64,000 nucleotides of DNA, taken from contig MGUG01000054.1 of assembly GCA_001799845.1 (NCBI GenBank), positions 127,393 through 191,392 on the forward strand. The letters are read 5' to 3'. The DNA comes from Elusimicrobia bacterium GWC2_64_44. GTDB lineage: Bacteria; Elusimicrobiota; Elusimicrobia; Elusimicrobiales; UBA9959. Positions 29,426-39,269 of this stretch are shown here, one piece after another. A program made the translations under genes and the position numbers. Position 1 is the first letter of the stretch. The number at the start of each line of letters is the position of its first letter. The notes under the pieces are model-generated. The model searched no databases. It saw nothing but the letters and a program-made list of their open reading frames with translations, and had not been told where the DNA came from.

Positions 29426-30274
29426 CTAATTTGAGCTGAGGCCGGAGAGCTCTCCGGCCAGCCGGTCCACGCGGTTAAGCGCCGAGACCAGCGGCTTTAC
29501 AGAGGAGAGTTTCAGCGAATTGGGCCCGTCGGAGAGCGCCTTCGCGGGGTTCGGGTGGGCCTCGAAGAACAAGCCGGCGATCTTGAGCGAGGCCGCCGCT
29601 TTGGCCAGCGGCACGATGAAGCGCCTGTCGCCGCCGGTGGCCGTGCCCAGGCCGCCTGGCCGCTGCACCGAGTGCGTGCAGTCGAAGATTACCGGGTAGC
29701 CGAAGTCCTTCATTATCTCCAGCGCGCGCATGTCCACCACCAGGTTGCCGTAGCCGAAGGACGAGCCGCGCTCGGTCAGCATGATGCCGGCGGCGCCGCG
29801 GCTCTCGAGCTTTTTGATTATATTCTCCGCCTCCCACGGCGAGAGGAACTGCCCCTTCTTCACGTTGACCGCGCGGCCGGTGTCGGCGCAGGCGAAAAGC
29901 AGGTCCGTCTGCCGGCACATGAAGGCCGGCACCTGCAGGATATCGGCGGCCTCGGCCACGCGGGAGGCCTGGGCCGGCTCGTGCACGTCTACGAGGAGCG
30001 GCAGGCCGAGGCGGTTCTTGAGGTCCTTCAGGAAGTCCAGGGCCGCCTCCATCCCCACGCCCCGGAAGGAGTCGTGCGACGAGCGGTTGGCCTTGTCGAA
30101 GGACGCCTTCAGCACGAACGGCGTCTTCAGCGCGGCGAAGACGCCCTTGAGGTGCGCGGCTTCCGCCGCGTAAGACCTGGGCGTCTCTATTACGCAGGGG
30201 CCCGCTATGTAGGCCAGCGGCCTGTCGTTGGAGAAGACCACGTTCCCGGCTTTGACTTGTTTTTGTTTGGCCAC
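29426..30274 (-). CDS. kdsA: 3-deoxy-8-phosphooctulonate synthase
   Basis: 'IAGPCVIET', 'KASFDKANRSS', 'GVGMEAALDFL', 'VIFDCTHSVQRPG'. Confidence 0.96.
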   Translation of the reverse strand: MAKQKQVKAGNVVFSNDRPLAYIAGPCVIETPRSYAAEAAHLKGVFAALKTPFVLKASFDKANRSSHDSFRGVGMEAALDFLKDLKNRLGLPLLVDVHEPAQASRVAEAADILQVPAFMCRQTDLLFACADTGRAVNVKKGQFLSPWEAENIIKKLESRGAAGIMLTERGSSFGYGNLVVDMRALEIMKDFGYPVIFDCTHSVQRPGGLGTATGGDRRFIVPLAKAAASLKIAGLFFEAHPNPAKALSDGPNSLKLSSVKPLVSALNRVDRLAGELSGLSSN

Positions 30275-30284
30275 TTTGGGCTCC

Positions 30285-31880
30285 TTACTTTTTCTTGTTC
30301 TTCACCGCGGCCGCCACGAAGCTGAAGAACAGCGGGTGCGGCAGCAGGGGCTTGGACTTGAATTCCGGGTGGAACTGCACGCCGACGAACCACGGGTGCG
30401 CCTTGATCTCAACTATTTCGGGGAGCCCTGTCTTCTTGTTGAAGCCGCTGATCAGCATGCCTGCCTTCGCGTACTGCGCCTCGTATTTGCTGTTGAACTC
30501 GTAGCGGTGGCGGTGGCGCTCGGAGATGGCGGCCGCGCCGTAGATCTTGCGGGCGAGCGTCCCCGTCTTCAGTTCGCAGGGCCAGGCGCCCAGGCGCATG
30601 GTGCCGCCCTTGTCCTTCACGCTCTTCTGCTCCGCCATCAGGTCGACTACGGGGTGGGGGGTCTTGGCGTCGAACTCGGCCGAGTGGGCGCGCTTGAGGC
30701 CCAGCGCGTTGCGGGCGAACTCTATGGTGGCGCACTGCATGCCCAGGCAGATGCCCAGGAACGGCAGCTTGTTCTCGCGGGCGAAGCGCACCGCCTCTAT
30801 CTTGCCCTCTATGCCGCGGTCGCCGAAGCCGCCGGGCACTATCAGGCCGTCGGCCTTGCCCAGGCGCTCCTTGAAGTCGGGGGCCTCCACGTCGACGTAG
30901 TCGAACTCGGCCTTGACGCCGTTGGCGATGGCGCCGTGAAATACGGCCTCGGTGAGGGACTTGTAGGAATCCTTGAGCTTGGTGTATTTCCCGGCGATGG
31001 CGATGCGTACCGGCGCGGCCGAGCAGGCGTTCTTGAGGCGCGTGGTAAAATCCGTCCACTCCTCGAAGTCCCAGCGGCCGCTGCGCAGGCGCAGCAGCAT
31101 CATGATCTGCTCGTCGAGGCCCTGCTTCTTGAGCACGAGGGGCACGTCGTAGATGGAGGCGGCGTCGGGCGCGTCGATGACGGCTTCCTTCGGCACGCTG
31201 GTGAACAGGGCGATCTTGTTCTTGATGTCGCGGGCGAGCGGCTTGTCCGCGCGGCAGACTATGATGTCGGGGTCGATGCCGATCTCGCGCAGCTTGTTGA
31301 CCGAGTGCTGGGTGGGTTTGGTCTTGAGCTCGTCGGAGGCGTGCAGGTAGGGCACCAGGGTCACGTGCAGGTAGAGCACGTCGTTGCGCATGCGGTCGGG
31401 GCGCATCTGGCGGGCGGCCTCGAGAAAGGGGAGGCTCTCGATGTCGCCCACGGTGCCGCCTATCTCTATGATGGCGATGTCGAAACCCTCGCCGGCCTTC
31501 TGGAAGCGGCGCTTGATCTCATCGGTGATATGGGGAATGACCTGCACGGTCTGGCCCAGGTAGCCGCCCTCGCGCTCTTTGGCGATGACGGTCTGGTAGA
31601 TCTGCCCGGCGGTCATGATGTTGACGCGGCCGGTGTCTATGCCCAGGAAGCGCTCGTAGTAGCCCAGGTCCAGGTCGGTCTCGGCGCCGTCGTCGGTGAC
31701 GAAGACCTCGCCGTGCTGGAACGGCGCCATGGTGCCGGCGTCCACGTTGATGTACGGGTCGCACTTCATAATGGTGACGGAAAGCCCGTGGGCCTTGAGC
31801 AGGCGGCCGATGGAGGCCGCGGTGATGCCTTTGCCGAGAGAGCTGACTACGCCGCCGGTCACGAATATATATCTGGTCAT
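30285..31880 (-). CDS. pyrG: CTP synthase
   Basis: '[28 protein letters not shown]'; glutaminase '[20 protein letters not shown]'. Confidence 0.98.
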   Translation of the reverse strand: MTRYIFVTGGVVSSLGKGITAASIGRLLKAHGLSVTIMKCDPYINVDAGTMAPFQHGEVFVTDDGAETDLDLGYYERFLGIDTGRVNIMTAGQIYQTVIAKEREGGYLGQTVQVIPHITDEIKRRFQKAGEGFDIAIIEIGGTVGDIESLPFLEAARQMRPDRMRNDVLYLHVTLVPYLHASDELKTKPTQHSVNKLREIGIDPDIIVCRADKPLARDIKNKIALFTSVPKEAVIDAPDAASIYDVPLVLKKQGLDEQIMMLLRLRSGRWDFEEWTDFTTRLKNACSAAPVRIAIAGKYTKLKDSYKSLTEAVFHGAIANGVKAEFDYVDVEAPDFKERLGKADGLIVPGGFGDRGIEGKIEAVRFARENKLPFLGICLGMQCATIEFARNALGLKRAHSAEFDAKTPHPVVDLMAEQKSVKDKGGTMRLGAWPCELKTGTLARKIYGAAAISERHRHRYEFNSKYEAQYAKAGMLISGFNKKTGLPEIVEIKAHPWFVGVQFHPEFKSKPLLPHPLFFSFVAAAVKNKKK

Positions 31881-31952
31881 GGTTGTCCCCGCGCTCGCGC
31901 GCAAAACCACTGAAGAGCCGCTCCCCGCGGGGCGGCCCGGCCCGGCTTCCTC

Positions 31953-32693
31953 CTAGCGCCCGGCTTTTTTTAGATAATTCTCGGCGGCCCTCAGGTCCGC
32001 CGGCACGTCGATGGCCGGCCCCAGCGCCGGCACTTCCGCCACGGCTATGCGCAGGCCGTTCTCCAGCGCGCGCAGCTGCTCCAGCCGCTCCAGCCGCTCC
32101 AGCGGGCTGGGCTTCATCTTTACGAATTTTTCCAGGGCTTCACGGCGGTAGATATAGAGGCCGTAATGCCGGTAATAAGGATAACCCTTCAGGTCTGAAA
32201 GCGGGTGATGGAACGGCACCGGGCAGCGGGAGAAGTAGAGGGCGCGGCCCGCGGCGCTCATCGCCACCTTCACGCAGTTGGGGTTCTCTATGTCGGCCTT
32301 GTCCGTGATCCGGGTGCAGGCCGTGCCGATCTGGCAGTCCGGCGACGCCTTAAGTTTGAGGAACGCCTTCTTCAGGACGGCGGCTTTCATAAAGGGCTCG
32401 TCGCCCTGGATGTTGATGACGAAGGAGGCCTTCGAGCCGCGGGCCGCCTCGCGGACCCGGTCCGTGCCCGACTGGCAGCGCGGGCTGGTCAGCACGGCCC
32501 TGGCGCCGAAGGCTTTGCAGACCGCCAGCACTTTCTCGTGCTCGGTGGCCACTATGACCTCTCCGAGGCCGGCCTTGACGGCGGCCTCCCAGCACCACTG
32601 TATGACGGGCTTGCCGGCCAGCGGCGCGAGCACCTTGCCGGGGTAGCGCTGCGACCCGTAGCGGGCCGGGATCACTATTAAGCAGTCAGCCAT
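31953..32693 (-). CDS. kdsB: 3-deoxy-manno-octulosonate cytidylyltransferase
   Basis: 'IVIPARYGSQRYPGKVLAPLAGKPVIQW', 'NIQGDEP'. Confidence 0.96.
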   Translation of the reverse strand: MADCLIVIPARYGSQRYPGKVLAPLAGKPVIQWCWEAAVKAGLGEVIVATEHEKVLAVCKAFGARAVLTSPRCQSGTDRVREAARGSKASFVINIQGDEPFMKAAVLKKAFLKLKASPDCQIGTACTRITDKADIENPNCVKVAMSAAGRALYFSRCPVPFHHPLSDLKGYPYYRHYGLYIYRREALEKFVKMKPSPLERLERLEQLRALENGLRIAVAEVPALGPAIDVPADLRAAENYLKKAGR

Positions 32694-33691
32694 GATTTTG
32701 CGCTTTCGAGCAGCTCTTCCACGCTGGCCGAGGCGGTGCCGAGCTTGGCCACCACTATGCCCGCGGCGAAGTTGGCGGCGAGGGCCGCCTCTTCCGGCGC
32801 GGCGCCAGCGGCCCAGGTGAGGGCCAGCGTCGAGATCACCGTGTCGCCGGCGCCGGTCACGTCGAAGACCTCCCGCGCGCGGGTGGGGATATGGACGGGC
32901 GTCACCGCGGCGCCTTTGCGGACAAAAAGGGTCATGCCGTGCTCGCCCTGGGTTATCAGCAGGGTGCGGAGCGCGAGTTTCTTCATGATGGCAGCGCCCA
33001 GCGCCTCGGCGGCCGGCTGGCCGTCAGCCTGGGTGAGGCGCATGCCGCCGAAGGCCTCGGCGGTGTTGGGGGTGATGCAGGCGACGCCGCGGTAGAGCTG
33101 GAAGTGCTCCACCTTGGGATCGACGAAGACGGGGACGCCGCGTTTGGCGGCGAGGGCTATCGCGGCCTTGATCGTGGCCGGCTCCAGCAGGCCCTTGCCG
33201 TAATCGGAAAGTATCAGGGCGCCGCAGCCTTCCTGCAGCACCTCGGCCAGAGAGGCCAGCGCCGCGCGCTTGGCGGCGGGCCCGAGCAGGGCGGGGAACT
33301 CGCGGTCGAAGCGCACCACCTGCTGGTGCTCGGCTATCACGCGGGTCTTCTCTATGGTGCGGAAGGCGCCGTCGCGCACCAGCGCGCCGGCGGGAACGCC
33401 GGCGGCGGCCAGCAGCGAGGACAGTTCCTCGGCGGCCTGGTCGCGTCCGGCGACGGAGACCAGGACGGGCCGGGCGCCGAGGGCGGCCAGGTTGACGGCC
33501 ACGTTGGCGGCGCCGCCGCAGACGGAGGACTCGGAGGTGACGCGCACTACCGGGACCGGGGCCTCGGGCGAGATGCGCTTGACGGAGCCTTTGACGTAGC
33601 GGTCGAGCATCAGGTCGCCGAACACCGCGATCCGGAGGTCCTTGAAATTGGAAACGATGGAAGAAAGCCGCTTGAAACCAGCCTTTGTCAT
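32678..33691 (-). CDS. D-glycero-beta-D-manno-heptose-7-phosphate kinase (RfaE domain I)
   Basis: 'AVFGDLMLDRYVKGSVKRISPEAPVPVV', 'DVTGAGDTVISTLAL'. Confidence 0.92.
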   Translation of the reverse strand: MTKAGFKRLSSIVSNFKDLRIAVFGDLMLDRYVKGSVKRISPEAPVPVVRVTSESSVCGGAANVAVNLAALGARPVLVSVAGRDQAAEELSSLLAAAGVPAGALVRDGAFRTIEKTRVIAEHQQVVRFDREFPALLGPAAKRAALASLAEVLQEGCGALILSDYGKGLLEPATIKAAIALAAKRGVPVFVDPKVEHFQLYRGVACITPNTAEAFGGMRLTQADGQPAAEALGAAIMKKLALRTLLITQGEHGMTLFVRKGAAVTPVHIPTRAREVFDVTGAGDTVISTLALTWAAGAAPEEAALAANFAAGIVVAKLGTASASVEELLESAKSWLTA

Positions 33692-33748
33692 AATATAGAT
33701 ATTATACAAAGCAATGGAAAGCGGCGGAAGGCCGCGGAGGGGCGGATG

Positions 33749-34552
33749 TCAGGGAACTATGGTGCGGCGCACCAGTTTGGCGGTGACGGAACCTATGAAG
33801 ATCTCGGCTTTCAGCAGCATCGGGAGGCGCAGTTCGTCCTCGGTGATCCAGACCAGCATGCGCTTTCCGGCCTTCGCCACGAAGATGCCCTCCTCGCCGG
33901 CCATCGGCTCGAACAGCATGCATTTCTTCTTGCCGTAGGGGGTGGAGATCTTCTCGCTCTTTTTCGACCGGATCGAGATGCGCCAGTTGCGCTTGGTGTT
34001 GACGGCGAACTCCACTGTCTGGCCGGGCCCGATCTGCATGGTGCGTATGCGGTACAGCGCCGAGAGCACGTCGTTGACCGGGCCGTCCAGCGGGCCCTCG
34101 AAGTCGGCCGGCTGGCGCTTCTTGTTCATCTTGCGCCCGTAATAGCGCTTGCCCGGCCCGTCGAAGATCACCCACTCGTTGAAGAAATGGCCGCCTTCCT
34201 GGATCTTCTTGTAGTAGCCGTAGGAGGTGAGGTCCTGCGCGTCCATCCAGGCGTCGTTGCGGTCGGCGACCTTGTAGAAATTCTTTATGAAGGAGCCGGA
34301 CTTGGCCTCCGAGACGATATGCCAGGCCGGCCGCGAGGAAATGTCCACGGTGCGCTCTATCTTCAGGTAGGACTTCCCGACGTGGACCAGGCCCCAGTAG
34401 ATCTCGTATTCGAGCAGCTCCCCGCTGACCAGCGCGCCCGCCGCGGCCGGCGCGGAGGAGGAGGGCAGGCTCCAGTAGGGATGCTCCAGCAGCTTCTCCT
34501 CCGCTGACGCGGGCACGGCCAGCGACAGCAGGAGGAGGAGCCTAAAAACCAT
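33749..34552 (-). CDS. DUF3108-like exported protein
   Basis: Signal peptide; 'GELLEYEIYWGLVHVGKSYLKI'. Confidence 0.7.
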   Translation of the reverse strand: MVFRLLLLLSLAVPASAEEKLLEHPYWSLPSSSAPAAAGALVSGELLEYEIYWGLVHVGKSYLKIERTVDISSRPAWHIVSEAKSGSFIKNFYKVADRNDAWMDAQDLTSYGYYKKIQEGGHFFNEWVIFDGPGKRYYGRKMNKKRQPADFEGPLDGPVNDVLSALYRIRTMQIGPGQTVEFAVNTKRNWRISIRSKKSEKISTPYGKKKCMLFEPMAGEEGIFVAKAGKRMLVWITEDELRLPMLLKAEIFIGSVTAKLVRRTIVP

Positions 34553-35093
34553 ACTTGATCCGGGCGGCCACCAGGGCGGCCAGCGCGAACGCGGCGGTCA
34601 TGCCGCGCCACTCCTTGTTCTTGCGGAAAACCTCGGCGGAGTAGGCGCCGGAGTCGAAGAAGCCGGCGATGCCGCCAAGGCAGGGCAGGAGGGCGGGGGC
34701 CGCTTGTTTGTACTTCTCGAAGTCCGCGCCGTAGACGGAGAGGAGGAAGACCTCTTCGGCCTTGATGGTTACGTAGTAGATCCACCCGAAGGCGGCGGCG
34801 GCGAAGGCCCAGGCGCCGGCGGTCAGCAGCGGCCTCGACGGGGCGGAGAGCATGATCAGCAGCCCGGCGGTCATGATCATCGTGCCGAGGTACAGCGGGT
34901 TGCGCACGGCGGCGTAGGGCCCCGTGGTGGTGAGTGTCTTCGACTTCACTATGGCCGCGCTGGCGGCCAGGCGCACCGCTTGGCCCAGCGCCATTACGGC
35001 GAGGCCGGTCCAGAACAGGGGCCAGCTTTCGGGGCGCGTTAAGACCAGCAGCAGCAGCGTGACTATCTGGGAGACGAGTATGCGTTTTTTCAC
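34542..35093 (-). CDS. Isoprenylcysteine carboxyl methyltransferase-like membrane protein
   Basis: 'LTTTGPYAAVRNPLYLGTMIMTAGLL'; GTG start overlapping the upstream stop. Confidence 0.8.
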   Translation of the reverse strand: MKKRILVSQIVTLLLLVLTRPESWPLFWTGLAVMALGQAVRLAASAAIVKSKTLTTTGPYAAVRNPLYLGTMIMTAGLLIMLSAPSRPLLTAGAWAFAAAAFGWIYYVTIKAEEVFLLSVYGADFEKYKQAAPALLPCLGGIAGFFDSGAYSAEVFRKNKEWRGMTAAFALAALVAARIKYGF

Positions 35094-35689
35094 CGTGGTT
35101 TCCTTTTTTTGCCGCCGCTGACGTCGGGCAGCGCGCGGGCGAGGGTAAGCAGATCTTTGAAGCCTTTTTTCGCGGCCGCGGCGCCCAGCGAGTGGCGCCA
35201 CTGCCCGGTCAGTACCAGCCGGCCCTTGATCCCGGCGTTGCGCGCCAGGTCCAGGTCGCATTTCTTGTCGCCGGCCATGAAAGAGAGCGCCTGGTCGGCC
35301 GGGCGGTCCTTGGCGGCTTCGTTTATGAGCCCCGGCCTGGGCTTGCGGCAGGCGCAGGCGGCCTCCGGGGCGTGGGGGCAGAAATAGACGGCGTCCACGC
35401 TGGCGCCGGCGCGGCGCAGCTCGCGCACCATCTTGAGGTTTATGGCGCGGGAAACGGCCATGGTCATGTAGCCGCGTCCGACGGCGGACTGGTTGGTGAG
35501 CACCACCACGCGGTAGCCCTTGGCGTTAAGGAGCTTCACGGCGGCGGGGGCCGCGGCGTAGAGCCTGAACTGCGAAAGCTTGAGGATATAGGAGCCCGCT
35601 TTGTCGCGGTTGATGGTGCCGTCGCGGTCCAGGTAGGCCGTGGGGACCGGGGGGCCTTTCGCCACCTTCGGAGGCCAGGCCCGCATCAG
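35090..35689 (-). CDS. gmhB: D-glycero-beta-D-manno-heptose-1,7-bisphosphate 7-phosphatase (GmhB-like HAD)
   Basis: 'AYLDRDGTINRDK', 'VVLTNQSAVGRGYMT', 'CPHAPEAACACRKPRPGL', 'FMAGDKKCDLDLARNAG'. Confidence 0.93.
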   Translation of the reverse strand: MMRAWPPKVAKGPPVPTAYLDRDGTINRDKAGSYILKLSQFRLYAAAPAAVKLLNAKGYRVVVLTNQSAVGRGYMTMAVSRAINLKMVRELRRAGASVDAVYFCPHAPEAACACRKPRPGLINEAAKDRPADQALSFMAGDKKCDLDLARNAGIKGRLVLTGQWRHSLGAAAAKKGFKDLLTLARALPDVSGGKKRKPR

Positions 35690-36789
35690 GCGTTCTCCCT
35701 GCCGGCGCCGTCCACTATGCGCATGAGCTTTATCCACCCGTCGCAGAGGAACACGATCTTGACCGAGAGGATCAGCACCCCGCCGCCCAGCAGGTCCTGC
35801 CAGCCCGGGGGAAAGCGGGCGAAATCCTTATAGGTGGTGATCAGCGGCAGGCCCCCGCGGGCCTGCCTGGCCGCGGCCAGGTCCCGCTCGGTGTAGGCGT
35901 AGTGGTCGGGGTAGCGCCAGATCTGCTTCAGGTCTATCTTCATCTTCTTCAGCACGGCTTCGAAGGAGTCCGGGTCGCCGATGCCGGAAAGGGCGACGGC
36001 CCCGCGGCCTTTCAGGGAGCCGAGGTCCACCTGGGAGGCGGTCGCCGGGTCGATGAAGGCTTCCGGGGCGTGCATGCTCTCGATGATCTCGGCGGCCGGG
36101 GCGCAGCGCTTGATGTCGGCGCGCAGCGCGTCCACGGCGTCCTGCGAAACCTGCTCGCAGTGGGTGATGATCACGGCTTTGGCGCGGGCCAGGCCGGCGG
36201 CCGGTTCGCGCAGGTTGCCGGCGGGCAGGACCCGGTCGGCGGTGAAAGGGGCGGTGGCGTTGACCAGGGCGATATCGGCGTCGCGCTGCACGGCGAAGTG
36301 CTGGAAGCCGTCGTCCATCAGCAGGATGTCGGCGCCCAGTTCCGTGACGGCGGCCATGCCGGAGGCGAAGCGGTCCGACGAGACCACCACCGGCACGCCG
36401 GCGGGCTCCAGCAGGCGGTAAAGCATCAAGGCCTCGTCGCCGGCCTCGTCGAGCGTGGCCGGGCGGCCCTTGGCGAGGATGGTGACGGCGGCGTGGGGGG
36501 CGCGCCGCTTGTAGCCGCGCAGCAGGACGGCCGGCCGGCGGCCGGAGCGCGCCAGCTCCATGGCGGCGGTGACCACGGTGGAGGTCTTGCCGGTGCCGCC
36601 GGAGGAGATGTTGCCGAAGCAGATCACGGGCACGGGCAGGCGCCGGCTGCGCAGCACGCCCTTGCGGTAGAGGAGCCTCCGCGCGGCAATGCCGCCGGAA
36701 TACGCGAAGGATAAGAGCCCCAGCAGCAGGCGGCCGGCGGCGCCACGGCGCAGCGCGTCGCGTGTCTTTTCGGGGGAGAAAGCGGTCAT
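35686..36789 (-). CDS. lpxK: Tetraacyldisaccharide 4'-kinase
   Basis: 'PVPVICFGNISSGGTGKTSTVV', 'ILLMDDGFQHFAVQRDADIALVNA'. Confidence 0.95.
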   Translation of the reverse strand: MTAFSPEKTRDALRRGAAGRLLLGLLSFAYSGGIAARRLLYRKGVLRSRRLPVPVICFGNISSGGTGKTSTVVTAAMELARSGRRPAVLLRGYKRRAPHAAVTILAKGRPATLDEAGDEALMLYRLLEPAGVPVVVSSDRFASGMAAVTELGADILLMDDGFQHFAVQRDADIALVNATAPFTADRVLPAGNLREPAAGLARAKAVIITHCEQVSQDAVDALRADIKRCAPAAEIIESMHAPEAFIDPATASQVDLGSLKGRGAVALSGIGDPDSFEAVLKKMKIDLKQIWRYPDHYAYTERDLAAARQARGGLPLITTYKDFARFPPGWQDLLGGGVLILSVKIVFLCDGWIKLMRIVDGAGRENA

Positions 36790-37733
36790 GCCGGCACCTT
36801 CTTCAGGTTTTCCACGTGGGCGCTGAGCTGATCCCAGGCGGTCTCGAAAGGCATCTCTGCCAGCTCGCCCTGCACCCAGGCGTGCTTCGGGCCGGGCGGG
36901 CTCCAGCTCAGCGGGGAATTCTGCGGGGCGTAAATGGTGAAGGTCGGCGCACCCTGGCTGACGGCCACATGCATTGGGCCGGAGCTGGTGCCGCAGTGCA
37001 GCGCGGCGCGCTTTTGCAGGGCGGCGAGGTCGAGCAGGTCGAAGTCCGGGCAGAGCAGGTGTCGCCCGGCGGCCGCGCCCATGGCGGCTTTCACATAGTC
37101 CAGTTCGCCGGGGCCCCAGAGGAAGACCACGCGCGCGCCGAAGTCCTTGGCCAGGCCGTCGGCCAGGCGGGCGAAATTTTCCGGGGCCCAGCGGCGGTGG
37201 TCCCGCGGGCTGGTGATGTCGAGGGTGACGGTGAAGTCGCCGGGGCGCACGCCCGAAGCGGCCAGGAAGGCGTCGGCCCTGGCGGCGTTCTCGGGGCCGA
37301 AGTTCAGCTCCAGCTCGTGCCCGGCGTGGGGGATGCCCAGCGGCTCGAGCAGCTGCAGGCGGTCGTAAGCGGTGTAGCCTGCGCCGGGCTTTTTCTCGGG
37401 CAGGATGTTGTGCCAGAGGCGGCCCGCGCCGAACTTGAAAGCGAGGCGCTTTCCGGCGCCGGAGAACAGGGCGTAGAAGCCGGAGGAAGTGGAGCGCATG
37501 TAGTCGAAGGTGATGTCGATGCCGGCGGCGCGGATGGCGCGCAGGGGGCCGTCTTCGCGGCAGAAGACCCCGTCGAGGCGGGGATTGCCGCGCAGCACTT
37601 TGAGCGAGGGTCGGCGCGTCAGGAAATAGAGGCGGGAGTCGGGCATGGCCGTCTTCAGCGCGCGCAGCAGCGGCGTCGTCAGGAGCACGTCGCCAATGCC
37701 TTTGTAAACGATGACAAGTATTCCAGGTCCCAT
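36786..37733 (-). CDS. GT9 heptosyltransferase-like
   Basis: 'ILVIVYKGIGDVLLTTPLLRALK', 'HCGTSSGPMHVAVSQGAPT'. Confidence 0.88.
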   Translation of the reverse strand: MGPGILVIVYKGIGDVLLTTPLLRALKTAMPDSRLYFLTRRPSLKVLRGNPRLDGVFCREDGPLRAIRAAGIDITFDYMRSTSSGFYALFSGAGKRLAFKFGAGRLWHNILPEKKPGAGYTAYDRLQLLEPLGIPHAGHELELNFGPENAARADAFLAASGVRPGDFTVTLDITSPRDHRRWAPENFARLADGLAKDFGARVVFLWGPGELDYVKAAMGAAAGRHLLCPDFDLLDLAALQKRAALHCGTSSGPMHVAVSQGAPTFTIYAPQNSPLSWSPPGPKHAWVQGELAEMPFETAWDQLSAHVENLKKVPA

Positions 37734-37744
37734 GTTGTGTGTCA

Positions 37745-37937
37745 GGCGAGTCCTGTCTCGCCGCGAGCGATTTTAGTGCGCAGGGCCAAGGTCCGAAGCG
37801 GACCGCCTATCATTAGGGCGGCGGCGGAGACTGTCCGAGGAGCGCACTGTGTGCGCGACGAGTTCTCCGCCGGCGGAGGACCGCAGGCCCTCTTCTGCCG
37901 CGCACGCTTATGAGCGAGCGGTGAGACAGGACTCGCC
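37745..37937 (+). repeat. Structured repeat element D (193 bp)
   Basis: Terminal arms GGCGAGTCCTGTCTCGCCGC / GCGGTGAGACAGGACTCGCC; core shared in inverted orientation with 50350-50542. Confidence 0.9.
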
Positions 37938-37945
37938 GCTGCCCG

Positions 37946-38221
37946 TCACTGCGCCGTCTTGGCGCGGTAACGGGGGTCGTTGTACATCTTGAACTGGCGG
38001 TAGATCTTGAGCTTGACCCTGCCCGCTATCACGTCGGAGACGAGCTGGGTCAGCTCGTCCTCCAGGTCGCGCACCTGCACGCCCATCACCTCGAGCTTCG
38101 CGGCGCAGGCCGCCTTGTGCTCGTCGGCGGCGTCCGTGCGCTGCAGCTGCTCGCGCATGTGGTAGATCTTGAGCTGGATGATGCTGATCTTGTCGGCCAG
38201 GCTGCCTACGGTCTCAGCCAT
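37946..38221 (-). CDS. C-terminal half-like of a DUF4254 protein
   Basis: '[23 protein letters not shown]...[11 protein letters not shown]'-like (here '[15 protein letters not shown]'). Confidence 0.7.
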   Translation of the reverse strand: MAETVGSLADKISIIQLKIYHMREQLQRTDAADEHKAACAAKLEVMGVQVRDLEDELTQLVSDVIAGRVKLKIYRQFKMYNDPRYRAKTAQ

Positions 38222-38414
38222 TGACGGCCTCCAGAACTTTCTCGTCGATGCGCTCTATCAGGTCGTTGCGCTTCTGGTTGAGGCGGTCGATGTTCTTCTT
38301 GGCGGCCGCGATGGCCGGCACGTCGCCAACGCGGGCCTTGTCTTCCTCGTGCCAGAGCTCGGTGTTGGTCATGGCCAGCTCGCTTACAAGTTTACCTATG
38401 CCTAAATCTTTCAT
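38214..38414 (-). CDS. N-terminal half-like of a DUF4254 protein
   Basis: '[43 protein letters not shown]'. Confidence 0.7.
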   Translation of the reverse strand: MKDLGIGKLVSELAMTNTELWHEEDKARVGDVPAIAAAKKNIDRLNQKRNDLIERIDEKVLEAVNG

Positions 38415-38453
38415 TTTGATGTTACCTCTGTTTATTATTATACAAAGAAGACC

Positions 38454-39269
38454 TTACAGCCTTGAAGCGCCGCACTTGAGCTGCAGGGCCAGGTCCCAGT
38501 TATTGTCGCCGCCGCGGATGAAGAGGCGGTCGATGGTGGCGCCGGCGCGGTCCCAGGGCCACGGGGTCTTGCCCTGCCTGAAGCTGAAGTCGAAGGTGTA
38601 GCCGGCCGCCAGGGCCTTCTCCCGGATGGCCGGGGCGTAGGCCCCGTCGCCGTATGGATAGGCGAAAGCGCACATCTCGCGGCCGAAGGCGGCCTCGAGC
38701 TGCCGCTTGGACTCGGCCATCTCCCACGCCGCGTCCTCGAGCTTCAGCGCCGAGAGATGGGGGTGGTTCATGGTGTGGGAGCCGTACTCCATCACGCCGC
38801 TGTCCTGCATCTCTTTGAGCTGGGCCAGGGTGGCCATGTTGACCCAGGCCTCGGAGGCCGGGTTGTGCCACAGGTTGGTCTTGCCGATGGTATTGTAGAC
38901 CACGAAGATATTGCCCTTGGCGCCGAGCTCTTTGAGGATGGGCCAGGCCACGGAGTGGTTGTTCTCGTAGCCGTCGTCGAAGGTGATCAGCACCGCCTTC
39001 TCCGGCAGGGGTGCGCCGGCGTCGTAGAGCTTCTTCAGGTCGGAGAAGAACAGCGTGGTGTAGCCGTTATCGAGCAGGTATTTTACCTGTGAGCGGAACT
39101 TTTCAGCGCTGACCCAGAGCTCCTTGAGCCTGGACCCCGCCGGCGGGACGCCGATCTTGTGGTAGCACAGCACCTTCATGCCGGGGGCCGCGGAACGCCA
39201 CCAGGTCCAGCGGGCGCTGAAGGCCAGTAGCCCCAGCAGGATTATAACGGCGGCTGCTATGATCATTTG
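38454..39269 (-). CDS. Polysaccharide deacetylase (NodB-like), membrane-anchored
   Basis: 'VLITFDDGYENNHSVAWPIL', 'EYGSHTMNHPHLSAL', 'FAYPYGDGAYA'. Confidence 0.92.
   Translation of the reverse strand, partial: QMIIAAAVIILLGLLAFSARWTWWRSAAPGMKVLCYHKIGVPPAGSRLKELWVSAEKFRSQVKYLLDNGYTTLFFSDLKKLYDAGAPLPEKAVLITFDDGYENNHSVAWPILKELGAKGNIFVVYNTIGKTNLWHNPASEAWVNMATLAQLKEMQDSGVMEYGSHTMNHPHLSALKLEDAAWEMAESKRQLEAAFGREMCAFAYPYGDGAYAPAIREKALAAGYTFDFSFRQGKTPWPWDRAGATIDRLFIRGGDNNWDLALQLKCGASRL

Noticed and set aside
36762-37913. 383-aa plus ORF spanning the GT9 gene and repeat element D
   Set aside because: Antisense to a clear GT9 gene and runs into noncoding structured sequence; no domain.
37745-37937. 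Interpretation of element D as a simple insertion sequence or IS remnant
   Set aside because: No transposase fragment, no obvious target-site duplication, and arms differ between copies while staying self-complementary.
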